Origin: Phycisphaerales bacterium UBA7800
GTDB taxonomy: Bacteria > Planctomycetota > Phycisphaerae > Phycisphaerales > Phycisphaeraceae
DNA length: 20,863 bases
Assembly: GCA_002480565.1 (NCBI GenBank)
Contig: DLCK01000088.1
Span: 1-20,863 of the forward strand
Direction of reading: 5' to 3'
The position numbers and the translations under genes are program-made. Below the pieces are notes generated by a model, which worked only from the letters and a program-made list of their open reading frames with translations, had not been told where the DNA came from and searched no databases. The first letter of the stretch is position 1. Each line of letters begins with the position of its first letter. This document shows, one piece after another, positions 7,078 through 14,413 of this stretch.

Positions 7078-8382
7078 TTACCCAACCGGATTGATCGCCA
7101 AACCGGTAGCCAGTTTCGGGTAGAAGAAGGTGCTCTTCTGGGGCATCAGTTCGCCGCTGGAGCAGACATCGCCGATGGATTCAATCGGGGTGGCCTGCAT
7201 GATGACGCCCAGGTCGTAGCTTTCTGAATCGGTGATGGTTTTGGTTTCCTTAAGGTCATGGGGGAACTTCCAGGTTGCCTTGCTGCCGTCGCAGAATGTG
7301 GGTTCGCAGATGCCTTCGACGATCAGGTGTTGAAGAACCGCGACATCAAGTTGACGCCATGCATCGCTCATATTGCCATGCGACTCCTTAAGTGGATCGG
7401 TGTCCACGGTGGTTGCGATGTGCAAACCAGCCTTGGGATCGTAGAGTCCCATGGCATGCGGGCCAGCATCGGGGAGCGCTGCTTCGAGTTCTTCCATCGT
7501 GCCATCGAAAGGTTTGATGACCAGTTTACCGGCTGAGGCAGCAGCAAATTTTTCGAAGCTGTAATCCTTCATCCCGCCAAGGACGCGATGCGTTGGCAGA
7601 ACAATACAACCCGGATCAGACAAAGCGACCAGGACGAACAGGCATTGATTGCCGGTGTGACCTTCAGCAAAGGGACCCATGTCTTCGCGGTAGTTCAAAG
7701 CAGTCCCATAACGATGATGACCGTCGGCAATAAACGTGTCACAGGGGCCAAGGGCATCCTGGAACTTGGATATATCTGAACCCTTTTCAATGACCCAGAC
7801 TTCGTGGAAAACACCGTCATTGGTGGTCGTTGCCGTGAAAGTTGGGTTGCCTGCGTCTGCTACTTTGTCGAGCAGTGGCTGGACATTGCCTGCTTGATCA
7901 GCAAAGAGACCGAAGATCGGGGACAGCTGAGCCTGTGTGGCTTTCATTAATTTGAGTCGATCTTCCTTGGGTGCAGAGAAAGTTTGCTCATGGGGGAAGA
8001 TACCACCATTGCCGTTTTCGCCCGGGCCAAAGTCCTGTAACTGCACATTGGCGATGAGTCCGCGACGCTTGTATTCGGTGCCGCTGACGGTGTAGGTCTG
8101 CTGGTAAACATAGATGGCAGGGGTGGTGCGTTTGCGAAGCACGCCACTGTCGATCCACTGCTTAAAGACTTCAGCAGATTGGAGATAGGTTTCGTCCGGG
8201 CCGACGGTTTTCGGTGGCAGGTGAGGCAAATCCACCTTCACAATGTTATTGGGATTGCGATCCAAAAGCGCCTGCTTGGAGCATTCGTCCAACACATCGT
8301 AGGGTGGCGCTATCAGGCTGGACAAATCTTTTATTTCATTGAAGTTATATTCAATCGCGGCAATGGGGTGAATCTTTGGCAT
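7078..8382 (-). CDS. DUF1015 family protein
   Basis: A 434-residue protein matching the DUF1015 family, found widely in bacteria; its reaction is not firmly established. Seen family hallmarks: early APPYDV (residues 25-30), the NPNNIVKVDLP segment, HEQTFSAPKEDRLKLMKAT (131-149), and the strongly conserved IADGHHRYGTALNYRED (from 218). Length is normal for the family. The ATG at 8382 is chosen; an in-frame TTG at 8418 would add 12 residues not typical of the family. A GAGGA lies about 12 bases upstream, rather far. No signal peptide, so cytoplasmic. It is divergent from the small gene at 8624 and is followed by the REP 4/5 pair. Confidence 0.88.
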   Translation of the reverse strand: MPKIHPIAAIEYNFNEIKDLSSLIAPPYDVLDECSKQALLDRNPNNIVKVDLPHLPPKTVGPDETYLQSAEVFKQWIDSGVLRKRTTPAIYVYQQTYTVSGTEYKRRGLIANVQLQDFGPGENGNGGIFPHEQTFSAPKEDRLKLMKATQAQLSPIFGLFADQAGNVQPLLDKVADAGNPTFTATTTNDGVFHEVWVIEKGSDISKFQDALGPCDTFIADGHHRYGTALNYREDMGPFAEGHTGNQCLFVLVALSDPGCIVLPTHRVLGGMKDYSFEKFAAASAGKLVIKPFDGTMEELEAALPDAGPHAMGLYDPKAGLHIATTVDTDPLKESHGNMSDAWRQLDVAVLQHLIVEGICEPTFCDGSKATWKFPHDLKETKTITDSESYDLGVIMQATPIESIGDVCSSGELMPQKSTFFYPKLATGLAINPVG

Positions 8383-8590
8383 GGCTTTTGCAAATCCTCT
8401 TTCATCAGGATAATTCAACTGTCACAAGGCCCAACAGGGTACCGGCAGTTGAAACTTTTTGAAAGTGAGCTGCAAGGATTGGAGCTCTTTAAACGTTCTG
8501 CAAACATGTGACCACCCGTCGCAGAAGTCGCGACTGTGGGACTTGGCCAGAATGTAAACTTGGGATGTCGATTGAACTGACACAGTCTGA

Positions 8591-8609
8591 CTTGTCCCAA
8601 ATAGACAAG
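8591..8609 (+). promoter_or_regulatory. Hairpin directly before the Shine-Dalgarno
   Basis: CTTGTC (8591-8596) and GACAAG (8604-8609) form a perfect 6-bp stem with a 7-base loop, ending one base before AAGGAGGT. In an mRNA it could affect access to the ribosome binding site. It could also be a protein-binding palindrome. Confidence 0.35.
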
Positions 8610-8610
8610 C

Positions 8611-8618
8611 AAGGAGGT
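8611..8618 (+). promoter_or_regulatory. Strong Shine-Dalgarno for start at 8624
   Basis: AAGGAGGT, a near-perfect match to the 16S rRNA 3' end, 5 bases before ATG 8624. It supports translation of the otherwise unrecognised small gene. Confidence 0.7.
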
Positions 8619-8623
8619 AACCG

Positions 8624-8977
8624 ATGACCCCCACGTTTGATGAACAATATGTGCATAACACTGCTTTTGAGCAGACAAAAAATAGAAAATTTCCACATTC
8701 TGTGATTTCGGCCTTTGATTATTCTCTGAACTGGCTAAGATTCCGCGTCTTGAATTTAGTACCGCACCCACAATGGATGAGGAGGTGTGTTGTGGCAAAC
8801 CTCATGGTTGAGGGCCAACTGTTGTCCCTGGACAATGCCCAACGTTTATTGGCTGACATGCGTTGTCGCCAGCTCGAATGTGCCCGGCAAGGCAAAATCA
8901 AACAGTCCGCTGACTACGCGCTAAAGGCCCAACGCCTGCGTAAAGCGATCGAACATCGCCTGCAACAGACGTCATAG
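8624..8977 (+). CDS. Small hypothetical protein with possible internal second start
   Basis: A 117-residue protein I do not recognise. The ATG has an excellent Shine-Dalgarno (AAGGAGGT, 5 bases upstream). The first ~55 residues are mixed (FDYSLNWLRFRVLNLVP); the last ~60 are rich in helix-forming, charged residues (LLSLDNAQRLLADMRCRQLECARQGK, ALKAQRLRKAIEHRLQ), suggesting a helical hairpin or coiled coil. A second in-frame start, GTG at 8792, also has a very strong Shine-Dalgarno (GAGGAGGTG, 8779-8787) and would give a 61-residue protein of only the helical part. No signal peptide or membrane segment stands out. It is divergent from the DUF1015 gene. Confidence 0.6.
   Translation: MTPTFDEQYVHNTAFEQTKNRKFPHSVISAFDYSLNWLRFRVLNLVPHPQWMRRCVVANLMVEGQLLSLDNAQRLLADMRCRQLECARQGKIKQSADYALKAQRLRKAIEHRLQQTS
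8779..8787 (+). promoter_or_regulatory. Internal Shine-Dalgarno for in-frame GTG at 8792
   Basis: GAGGAGGTG lies 4 bases before GTG 8792, in frame with the 8624 gene. It could drive a short isoform, or be the only true start if the upstream part is untranslated. Confidence 0.5.
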
Positions 8978-9309
8978 TAAATGTTCAGTCCTCACCCAGG
9001 GGCAGTTGATCACATGCAATCTTCTCATTTTTTTTGGCGTCACTTCCCGTGGGCGTGTTGCTGAAGGTGTCGATACGCGCTGATTTAAATCAGTAACAGA
9101 CACGCTCTGATACAGCATCACAAATTCAACTGTATTGTTTATGTCTTGTCTTAGCTGCGACACTGCTTGTCGCTGACCGTTATGTGATCCATAGTGATGT
9201 AATCAGCGACACGCAGTGTCGCAGCTATAATTTTAATCAACATGCGATACGTCACGATTGGATTTAGAACGATCTAATGATGAGACTGGTATTGCATCAG
9301 CGATACAGC
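8978..9309. other. Intergenic region with palindromes, downstream of nifA
   Basis: This 332-base stretch lies between two convergent genes. It holds a perfect 14-base palindrome CTGATTTAAATCAG (9080-9093) and the long inverted repeat at 9152-9227 listed separately. No gene was seen. Confidence 0.6.
9152..9227. repeat. Inverted pair of REP-like hairpin units; possible bidirectional terminator
   Basis: The left unit 9152-9176 and right unit 9203-9227 are inverted copies matching at 24 of 25 bases. Each unit is itself a hairpin: AGCT, GCGACA, short loop, TGTCGC, TGA. A third, diverged unit lies at 11230-11253. The pair sits about 80 bases past the nifA stop, between convergent genes, where a terminator would be expected; there is no clear U-tract. 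Confidence 0.75.
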
Positions 9310-10947
9310 TTACGCTCCGCTGTAGCCAAAGCTTTCCAGGTCGATGTTGAGCTTCTTGATCTTGTAGCGGATGATGCGTGGCGTGATGCCCAACTGTCTT
9401 GCTGCAGCAGCGGCGTTGCCTTTACAGGTCTTAAGCGCGTCGCTGATCAAGTCGCATTCCAACGCATCGACCTGAGCTTCAAATGTGCCGGTCTGTGTCT
9501 GACCCGGAGCCTCGGGCATTTCCAGAGTCGGGGGCAAGTTGTGTGCACAGATCACGCCATCGTCCGCAAGCAGGACCGCATGTTCGATGCAGTTTTCCAA
9601 CTCCCGGACATTACCTGGCCAGTGGTAGGCCATCATCGCGTTGATCGCTGGCGTACTGATACGTTTGATGAGCTTGTCCGTCTTCTTGGCATAAGCTTGA
9701 GCAAAGTGATTGGCTAAGAGCAGGATGTCATCACGTCGTTCACGCAGGGGTGGTAATACGACTGGGAACACATTAATGCGGTAGTAAAAATCCTGACGCA
9801 ATTGGGCATTCTGTAATGCGGTTTCAAGGTCACTGTTGGTTGCTGCGATGATGCGTACATTTGCCTTAAGGGTTTGGTTGGAGCCAACGCGTTCAAACTC
9901 CTGTTCCTGAAGCATACGCAGGATTTTAACTTGTAATGATGGGTAGAACTCACCAATCTCATCGAGGAATAACGTCCCACCTGCCGCTTCTTCAATGCGT
10001 CCAATACGTTGATTAATCGCGCCGGTAAACGCGCCTTGCTCATGGCCGAAGAGTTCGGATTCCAAAAGGTTTTCTGAAAGCTGTGCGCAGTTGACGCGAA
10101 CAAACGGGCTGTTGGCGCGGGCCGATGCATAGTGGATGGCTGAGGCGATCAGTTCCTTGCCGGTCCCGGTTTCGCCGCGAATCAATACGGTCGTATCACT
10201 AGAGGCAACACGTTTGATTTTCACATAGACTTCGCGCATTAAACGCGAGTTGCCCACGATGTTTTCAGGTCTGAATTTTTCTTCCAATGCATCGCGCAGC
10301 CGAAGGTTTTCATCCTGCAACGCCTGTGCTTGTTCCTGCTTGATTCGACGAACCCGTACGTCGTATCCGATCATTGATGCCACGATGGTCAGGCAGCGTT
10401 CAGCTTCATCCAGATATTGCAGATGCTCTTGGAGAATGTCCACAGCCAGTGTGCCGATGGTTGTGGTGCCCAGCGTTATGGGAACACAAATGAAACTCAC
10501 ATCTTTGAGCGCGACATTACTGCGGTCATGAATCCGATCACAGAAACGTGGCTCATCGGCAATGCTTGGGACAATGATCGACTGCCCGGTGGACATCACA
10601 TAACCGGTGACACCTTCACCGGGTTTGTAGCTGCTCGTTGAGTTGGTTGTTTGCGCATGAGTTGTGGCAGCGACATGCAGTCGGGTTTCCTCACCATCCA
10701 GAAGCATCACTGTCCCACGCTTCATTTGCAGACGGTCTTCAAGGACCTTGAGAATTTCAGTCAAAGTCTGTTGATGGCCGCTACGCTCGGATAAAACCCG
10801 GGCGATATCATAGAGTGCCTGCATCTCGCTTTCACGACGACGCTTCTGGTCGGCACACATCACTGGGTCTGCTGCATTCATATGCAATTGACAGTCATCT
10901 GAACAGACCATAGGCAACGGATTGTTGGTCTTTTCGGCCTCACGCAT
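9310..10947 (-). CDS. nifA: NifA-type sigma-54-dependent transcriptional activator
   Basis: A 545-residue bacterial enhancer-binding protein that would activate nif promoters with sigma-54 RNA polymerase. Domains: a GAF sensor at about residues 45-190; an AAA+ ATPase at about 228-455 with Walker A GETGTGKE (258-265), the sigma-54 contact loop GAFTGA (305-310) and Walker B LFLDEIGE; and a C-terminal helix-turn-helix (GNAAAAARQLGITPRIIRYKIKKL) close to that of NifA. The Cys-x4-Cys linker of oxygen-sensitive rhizobial NifA is missing between the AAA+ and DNA-binding domains. The N-terminus has three cysteines (C15, C19, C31) before the GAF domain. ATG 10947 is used; the frame also has TTG two codons earlier. 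The location downstream of mod and nif genes on the same strand supports NifA over a general activator, though VnfA/AnfA-like or NorR-like roles are not fully excluded. Confidence 0.88.
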   Translation of the reverse strand: MREAEKTNNPLPMVCSDDCQLHMNAADPVMCADQKRRRESEMQALYDIARVLSERSGHQQTLTEILKVLEDRLQMKRGTVMLLDGEETRLHVAATTHAQTTNSTSSYKPGEGVTGYVMSTGQSIIVPSIADEPRFCDRIHDRSNVALKDVSFICVPITLGTTTIGTLAVDILQEHLQYLDEAERCLTIVASMIGYDVRVRRIKQEQAQALQDENLRLRDALEEKFRPENIVGNSRLMREVYVKIKRVASSDTTVLIRGETGTGKELIASAIHYASARANSPFVRVNCAQLSENLLESELFGHEQGAFTGAINQRIGRIEEAAGGTLFLDEIGEFYPSLQVKILRMLQEQEFERVGSNQTLKANVRIIAATNSDLETALQNAQLRQDFYYRINVFPVVLPPLRERRDDILLLANHFAQAYAKKTDKLIKRISTPAINAMMAYHWPGNVRELENCIEHAVLLADDGVICAHNLPPTLEMPEAPGQTQTGTFEAQVDALECDLISDALKTCKGNAAAAARQLGITPRIIRYKIKKLNIDLESFGYSGA

Positions 10948-11290
10948 CGGCAATACTCACAGCGTCGAGGGGTGTTTGGGTAACTCTCATACAGGAAAAA
11001 GTGACGTTAATGTCGTTTGTGGCATTGGTTACCAAAGTTTAATGCCGCTGCTAACATCAATGAATCTCGTACCTTCCCAAAGAGTCAGTCATACGCTTGA
11101 TAGTACATATGCAAAAACAATGCCGAAAAACAAGATATGGAATTTAATTGGGCAACAGGCTAAGTCTTTTGTTCTGCCATGCACTCTGCAATTTCCAATG
11201 TGTAACGATCAACAGACTCATCATGTAAGAGCTGCGACACTGCATGTCACTGACAAAGCGTTAGATTTAAAGGTTGATCGCAGTTGATGA
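10948..11290. other. Intergenic region upstream of nifA
   Basis: A 343-base gap between modC and nifA, both minus strand. It should contain the nifA promoter if nifA is transcribed apart from modBC. I saw no GG-N10-GC sigma-54 core in the right orientation. It holds the single REP-like unit at 11230-11253. A plus-strand open frame through it looks spurious. Confidence 0.5.
11230..11253 (+). repeat. REP-like unit, third copy (same family as 9152-9227)
   Basis: AGCTGCGACACTGC, then ATGTCACTGA. It matches the left unit at 9153-9176 except for two bases. The hairpin GCGACA/TGTCAC is weakened by one substitution. It lies 37 bases past the modC stop, so it and the pair at 9152 bracket nifA. Confidence 0.75.
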
Positions 11291-12514
11291 CTACTTGCGG
11301 CATCGCGTGTTTTTGAGGTTCGGCAATTCATGCACGGGACGACTCTGCTGATGAACTGAATCGCAATCAGCAGCCGTCCCTGTCATCACATCTGCATGCA
11401 ACTGCAATGCCGAGGCCTTAAACAGACACCATGTATGGACACCTTGGCGAAGGTTGAATTCGCTGATCGCCTGCTGTGTGACTTCCACGAGTACGCCCGG
11501 TGCTTGCGATGCTTCACCATCACCTGCTTGCATATCCACCACGCAGAAGTGTCGGTTGGATTGCTCAATGACCTGACGCACCACGCCCGGCAAACGGTTC
11601 TGCATCGTGATCGTCTCCGCCGGAGACATCGCCAAGGTGATGTCACTGGGACGCAATAACCCATTGACACATTGCCCCGCAATAAACGCATCATCAATCA
11701 CACCGCGCACCGGATACCGCATCGCTGCACTTGGGGTGTTTCGAAAACGCATCACTGTCAGGCCTGCTGACTGATCCAAATGATCCACCGTCAATGGCAA
11801 CACGTTCACCGGCTCGCTGAGGTTCAGCCGATTAAACGTCCGCTGATCCTGCACCAATTCCATGAACCGACCTTGGGCAATCGTCCGCCCATCACGTATC
11901 AACAGCAGGTGATCCGTTAAACTCAACAATTCACTGAGTTGATGACTGACAATCATCATCGGGATGCGCATCAGCGTTTGTACCTGCTTAAGCAATGGCA
12001 AAATTTGATCAATGAGCTTTGGATCAAGACCCGCTGTCGGTTCATCAAGTAGCAGCAATTGCGGGAAGCAGAGAATCGCTCGTGCAAAGGCGACGCGTTT
12101 CTGCTCACCGCCGGAAAGGTCCGCTGCTTTTCGATCCAGCAGGTGGTCAATTTTCAGCAGCTTGGCAATTTCAACTGGATCAAACCGCCGGACACTTTTG
12201 GGAGTAAGCTTGTAGCCATAGCTGATATTCTGGCGGACGGTCTTGCCAGGCCACAGTCGATTGTCCTGAAACACGACCGCGACCTGTCGTTGATGCGGCG
12301 GGACAAACGCGCGTGTTTTAACATCGCTAAGCGTGTTGCCACCAAGTGTGATCTTGCCGGTGGTCGGGCGGATCATGCCTGCAAGTAAATGAATGAGCGT
12401 GCTCTTGCCACTTCCAGATGGACCGTAGACGCCAAGCATGCCATCGCTCAGATCGCATTGCACATCAAGCTCAAATGAGCCGCGTAGCAGTTGCACATCC
12501 ACATGCAAGCTCAT
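11291..12514 (-). CDS. modC: Molybdate ABC transporter, ATP-binding protein
   Basis: A 407-residue ATPase that powers molybdate import at the inner membrane. Seen: Walker A GPSGSGKST (31-39), Q-loop FQDNRLWPG, signature LSGGEQKR (133-140), Walker B LLLLDEPTAGLD (153-164), and the switch His in MIVSHQLSE. The C-terminal ~115 residues form a TOBE/molbindin-like regulatory domain (QNRLPGVVRQVIEQSNRHFCVVDM ... WCLFKASALQLH), which separates ModC from most other importer ATPases. The ATG at 12514 overlaps the modB stop by four bases (ATGA, 12511-12514), pointing to translational coupling. The C-terminal tail beyond TOBE is about 35 residues with no recognised motif. Confidence 0.92.
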   Translation of the reverse strand: MSLHVDVQLLRGSFELDVQCDLSDGMLGVYGPSGSGKSTLIHLLAGMIRPTTGKITLGGNTLSDVKTRAFVPPHQRQVAVVFQDNRLWPGKTVRQNISYGYKLTPKSVRRFDPVEIAKLLKIDHLLDRKAADLSGGEQKRVAFARAILCFPQLLLLDEPTAGLDPKLIDQILPLLKQVQTLMRIPMMIVSHQLSELLSLTDHLLLIRDGRTIAQGRFMELVQDQRTFNRLNLSEPVNVLPLTVDHLDQSAGLTVMRFRNTPSAAMRYPVRGVIDDAFIAGQCVNGLLRPSDITLAMSPAETITMQNRLPGVVRQVIEQSNRHFCVVDMQAGDGEASQAPGVLVEVTQQAISEFNLRQGVHTWCLFKASALQLHADVMTGTAADCDSVHQQSRPVHELPNLKNTRCRK

Positions 12515-13230
12515 GGCCGACTCCTTGCATGTTCACTGCGAAGGTTGGCATCCCGGTATTTTCGACTCATCCATTCACTGACAAAGACCGCAGCCAGTGA
12601 CAGAATGATCGACGCAATCACCAGTCGATGCACCGACGCATCACCATCAGTTCGCTGCATCGCACTGAAGATCGCAAGAGGCAGTGTCCGGGTATGTCCT
12701 TCAATGTTTCCCGCAAAGGTGATGGTGGCACCAAACTCGCCGACACTTCGTGCAAAGGCCAAAATCATCCCCGTCAGTAAACCCGGCCACGCAGCAGGGA
12801 ACGTGATCGTCCACCAAACCCGCCAAGGCGATGCCCCGCAAACCGAGGCAGCCTGCTCCTGTCCCTTGTCCACCGACTCGATGGCAAGTTTCACAGTTCG
12901 AACCATCAGCGGCAAAGCCATTACCGACGACGCAAGCACTGCAGCAAGCCACGTAAACGCAATCGGCAAGCCCAGTGTCTGTTCAAAGAACGAACCGATC
13001 CAACTCTGTCGACCCGTGAGAACCAATAAACCATAACCGACCACAACCGGTGGCAAAACCAACGGCAAGTGAATCGCCGCCTCAAGCCAACTGCGCCCAA
13101 TGAACTGCTTACGAGCCAACAACCAACCCAGAAACACACCCGGCAACAGCAACAGTCCAACACAACACAACGCTACGCGAAGCGTCAGCAGCACGGCAGT
13201 CGTATCCTGAGTTGTCCATTGTTCGAACAT
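12511..13230 (-). CDS. modB: Molybdate ABC transporter, permease
   Basis: A 239-residue inner-membrane permease with about five or six membrane helices (for example VALCCVGLLLLPGVFLGWLL and LPLVLPPVVVGYGLLVL). The EAA loop that docks on the ATPase is seen at about 125-145 (EQAASVCGASPWRVWWTITFP), followed by GEFGATITFAGN, which is typical of ModB. Length is normal for ModB. The stop overlaps the modC start. The start at ATG 13230 lacks a clear Shine-Dalgarno (upstream GAACAACCGTC). It is split from modA by a 403-base repeat-bearing gap, although modA lies just upstream on the same strand. Confidence 0.92.
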   Translation of the reverse strand: MFEQWTTQDTTAVLLTLRVALCCVGLLLLPGVFLGWLLARKQFIGRSWLEAAIHLPLVLPPVVVGYGLLVLTGRQSWIGSFFEQTLGLPIAFTWLAAVLASSVMALPLMVRTVKLAIESVDKGQEQAASVCGASPWRVWWTITFPAAWPGLLTGMILAFARSVGEFGATITFAGNIEGHTRTLPLAIFSAMQRTDGDASVHRLVIASIILSLAAVFVSEWMSRKYRDANLRSEHARSRP

Positions 13231-13633
13231 GACGGTTGTTCATTTCTGTCTTTGCGAGTCGGATCGTGTCGGCTTTACCATATACACAACGTTTAGCACA
13301 TGATAGCCCTTGAACTATTCTTGTTTACTCAACATGCTCATTGACCTGTCGGTGGATTGTTTTTAACACGAAGGCGCAAGGTCACCAAGCAAGATATTTT
13401 TGAACAGGGATTCGAGCCGGTCACAATCAAGCATCTCGTGTTTGCACAAGTCAGTCTGATGCTCCATGAATGAAAAAAGTATGTCTTTATTAACAAACAA
13501 AATCTTTTGCCTTTTCTTCGTGTCCTTCGTGCTCTTCGCGCCTTCGTGTTAAAAATCAAATCGTCCGACGACCAGTTGTCATTGAGTTGTGTATTAGGCT
13601 AAGCCGTGATGATTCGATTGCCTTGCTTTTTGT
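13231..13633. other. Repeat-bearing gap between modA and modB
   Basis: A 403-base gap in an otherwise compact cluster. It contains the inverted repeat at 13360-13555, and the 130 bases next to modB could hold its own promoter. No real gene was seen; a short minus frame (13338-13559) reads through the repeat as NTKARRARRTRRK and looks like repeat-derived noise. Confidence 0.6.
13360..13555. repeat. Long inverted-repeat element (CACGAAGG type)
   Basis: Perfect 18-base terminal inverted repeats: 13360-13377 (TTTTTAACACGAAGGCGC) and its reverse complement at 13538-13555. The right arm continues inward with a CTTCGTG/CCTTCGTG tandem pattern; the left inner part is decayed. The element is 196 bases, has no coding capacity, and separates modA from modB. 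Confidence 0.8.
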
Positions 13634-14413
13634 CTATTTCACCACTTCAAATCCAGCACGCTCAAACACACTGTGCGCTTCATCCGATTGCAGATACACC
13701 GCAAACGCAGAAGCTTCCATGGTCGCGTTCTTTACTACTGCCAGCGGGTATCGCACCGGTGGATGCGAGCTTGCAGGCAACGTGAACACCACGCCAACCT
13801 TGTGACTTGCCGCGGCATCCGTGGCATAGACCAAACCCAAAGGCGTCTGCCCAGTTTCTACCAATAATAGCGCACCACGGACATCTTTGGCGGGGACAAC
13901 CTGCGATGCAATCTTATCCCAGACGTGCAGATTGGTTAAGGCTTTTTTGCCATACATCCCCGCAGGCACGTGATTCGGATCACCCATCGCCAACTTATCC
14001 GTAAATTTTTTCAGCGGGGCAATGGTCTTCCAGGTTGTCATTGCAACTGACATCGGCGCGACGATCACCAGACGATTGCCCACAAGCGGTACGCGCGCGT
14101 CAGGTTCGATACACTGTTTTTCTGCAAGGTAATCCATCCACTTGTTATTGGCAGATAAATACAAATCCGCCGGGGCGCCTTGTTCGATCTGCCGGGCAAG
14201 GGTGCTGCTGGATGCAAAACTGGTATAGACTTTCACGCCGGTCTGATGCTCGTACATCCGTGCAAGCTGCTCAATGACATCGGTGGTGCTTGATGCTGCA
14301 AAAAGAGTCAGTGTTTTAGGTGTTGGCGTGCTCGCAGCGTCTGACTTGCCACAACCGCTTAGCGATGTGACCGCCAGTAGCAGGGCAAAATAAACTGTCA
14401 GCAAGCGTTTCAT
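13634..14413 (-). CDS. modA: Molybdate-binding periplasmic lipoprotein
   Basis: A 259-residue substrate-binding protein that captures molybdate (or tungstate) outside the inner membrane and delivers it to ModB. Seen: a lipoprotein signal with lipobox L18-S-G-C21, then LTLFAASSTTDVIEQLARMYEHQTGVKVYTSF and FASSSTLARQIEQGAPADLYLSA, the classic ModA oxyanion-binding segments, and later GLVYATDAAA and the C-terminal AVYLQSDEAHSVFERAGF. Length is normal. The ATG at 14413 overlaps the nifV stop by four bases (ATGA, 14410-14413), so it is coupled to nifV and thus to nif transcription, while modB and modC lie beyond a repeat-filled gap. Confidence 0.93.
   Translation of the reverse strand: MKRLLTVYFALLLAVTSLSGCGKSDAASTPTPKTLTLFAASSTTDVIEQLARMYEHQTGVKVYTSFASSSTLARQIEQGAPADLYLSANNKWMDYLAEKQCIEPDARVPLVGNRLVIVAPMSVAMTTWKTIAPLKKFTDKLAMGDPNHVPAGMYGKKALTNLHVWDKIASQVVPAKDVRGALLLVETGQTPLGLVYATDAAASHKVGVVFTLPASSHPPVRYPLAVVKNATMEASAFAVYLQSDEAHSVFERAGFEVVK

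Noticed and set aside
10922..11287. Plus-strand open frame of 121 codons in the modC-nifA gap
   Set aside because: It overlaps the nifA start, ends in the REP-like unit, and has no ribosome site or recognisable domain.
10948..11290. NifA-type upstream activator site TGT-N10-ACA before nifA
   Set aside because: The only near match (TGTAACGATCAACA) has 8 bases between the halves.
13338..13559. Minus-strand open frame of 73 codons starting NTKARRARRTRRK
   Set aside because: It is formed by the CACGAAGG inverted repeat; composition is low-complexity basic with no ribosome site or family resemblance.
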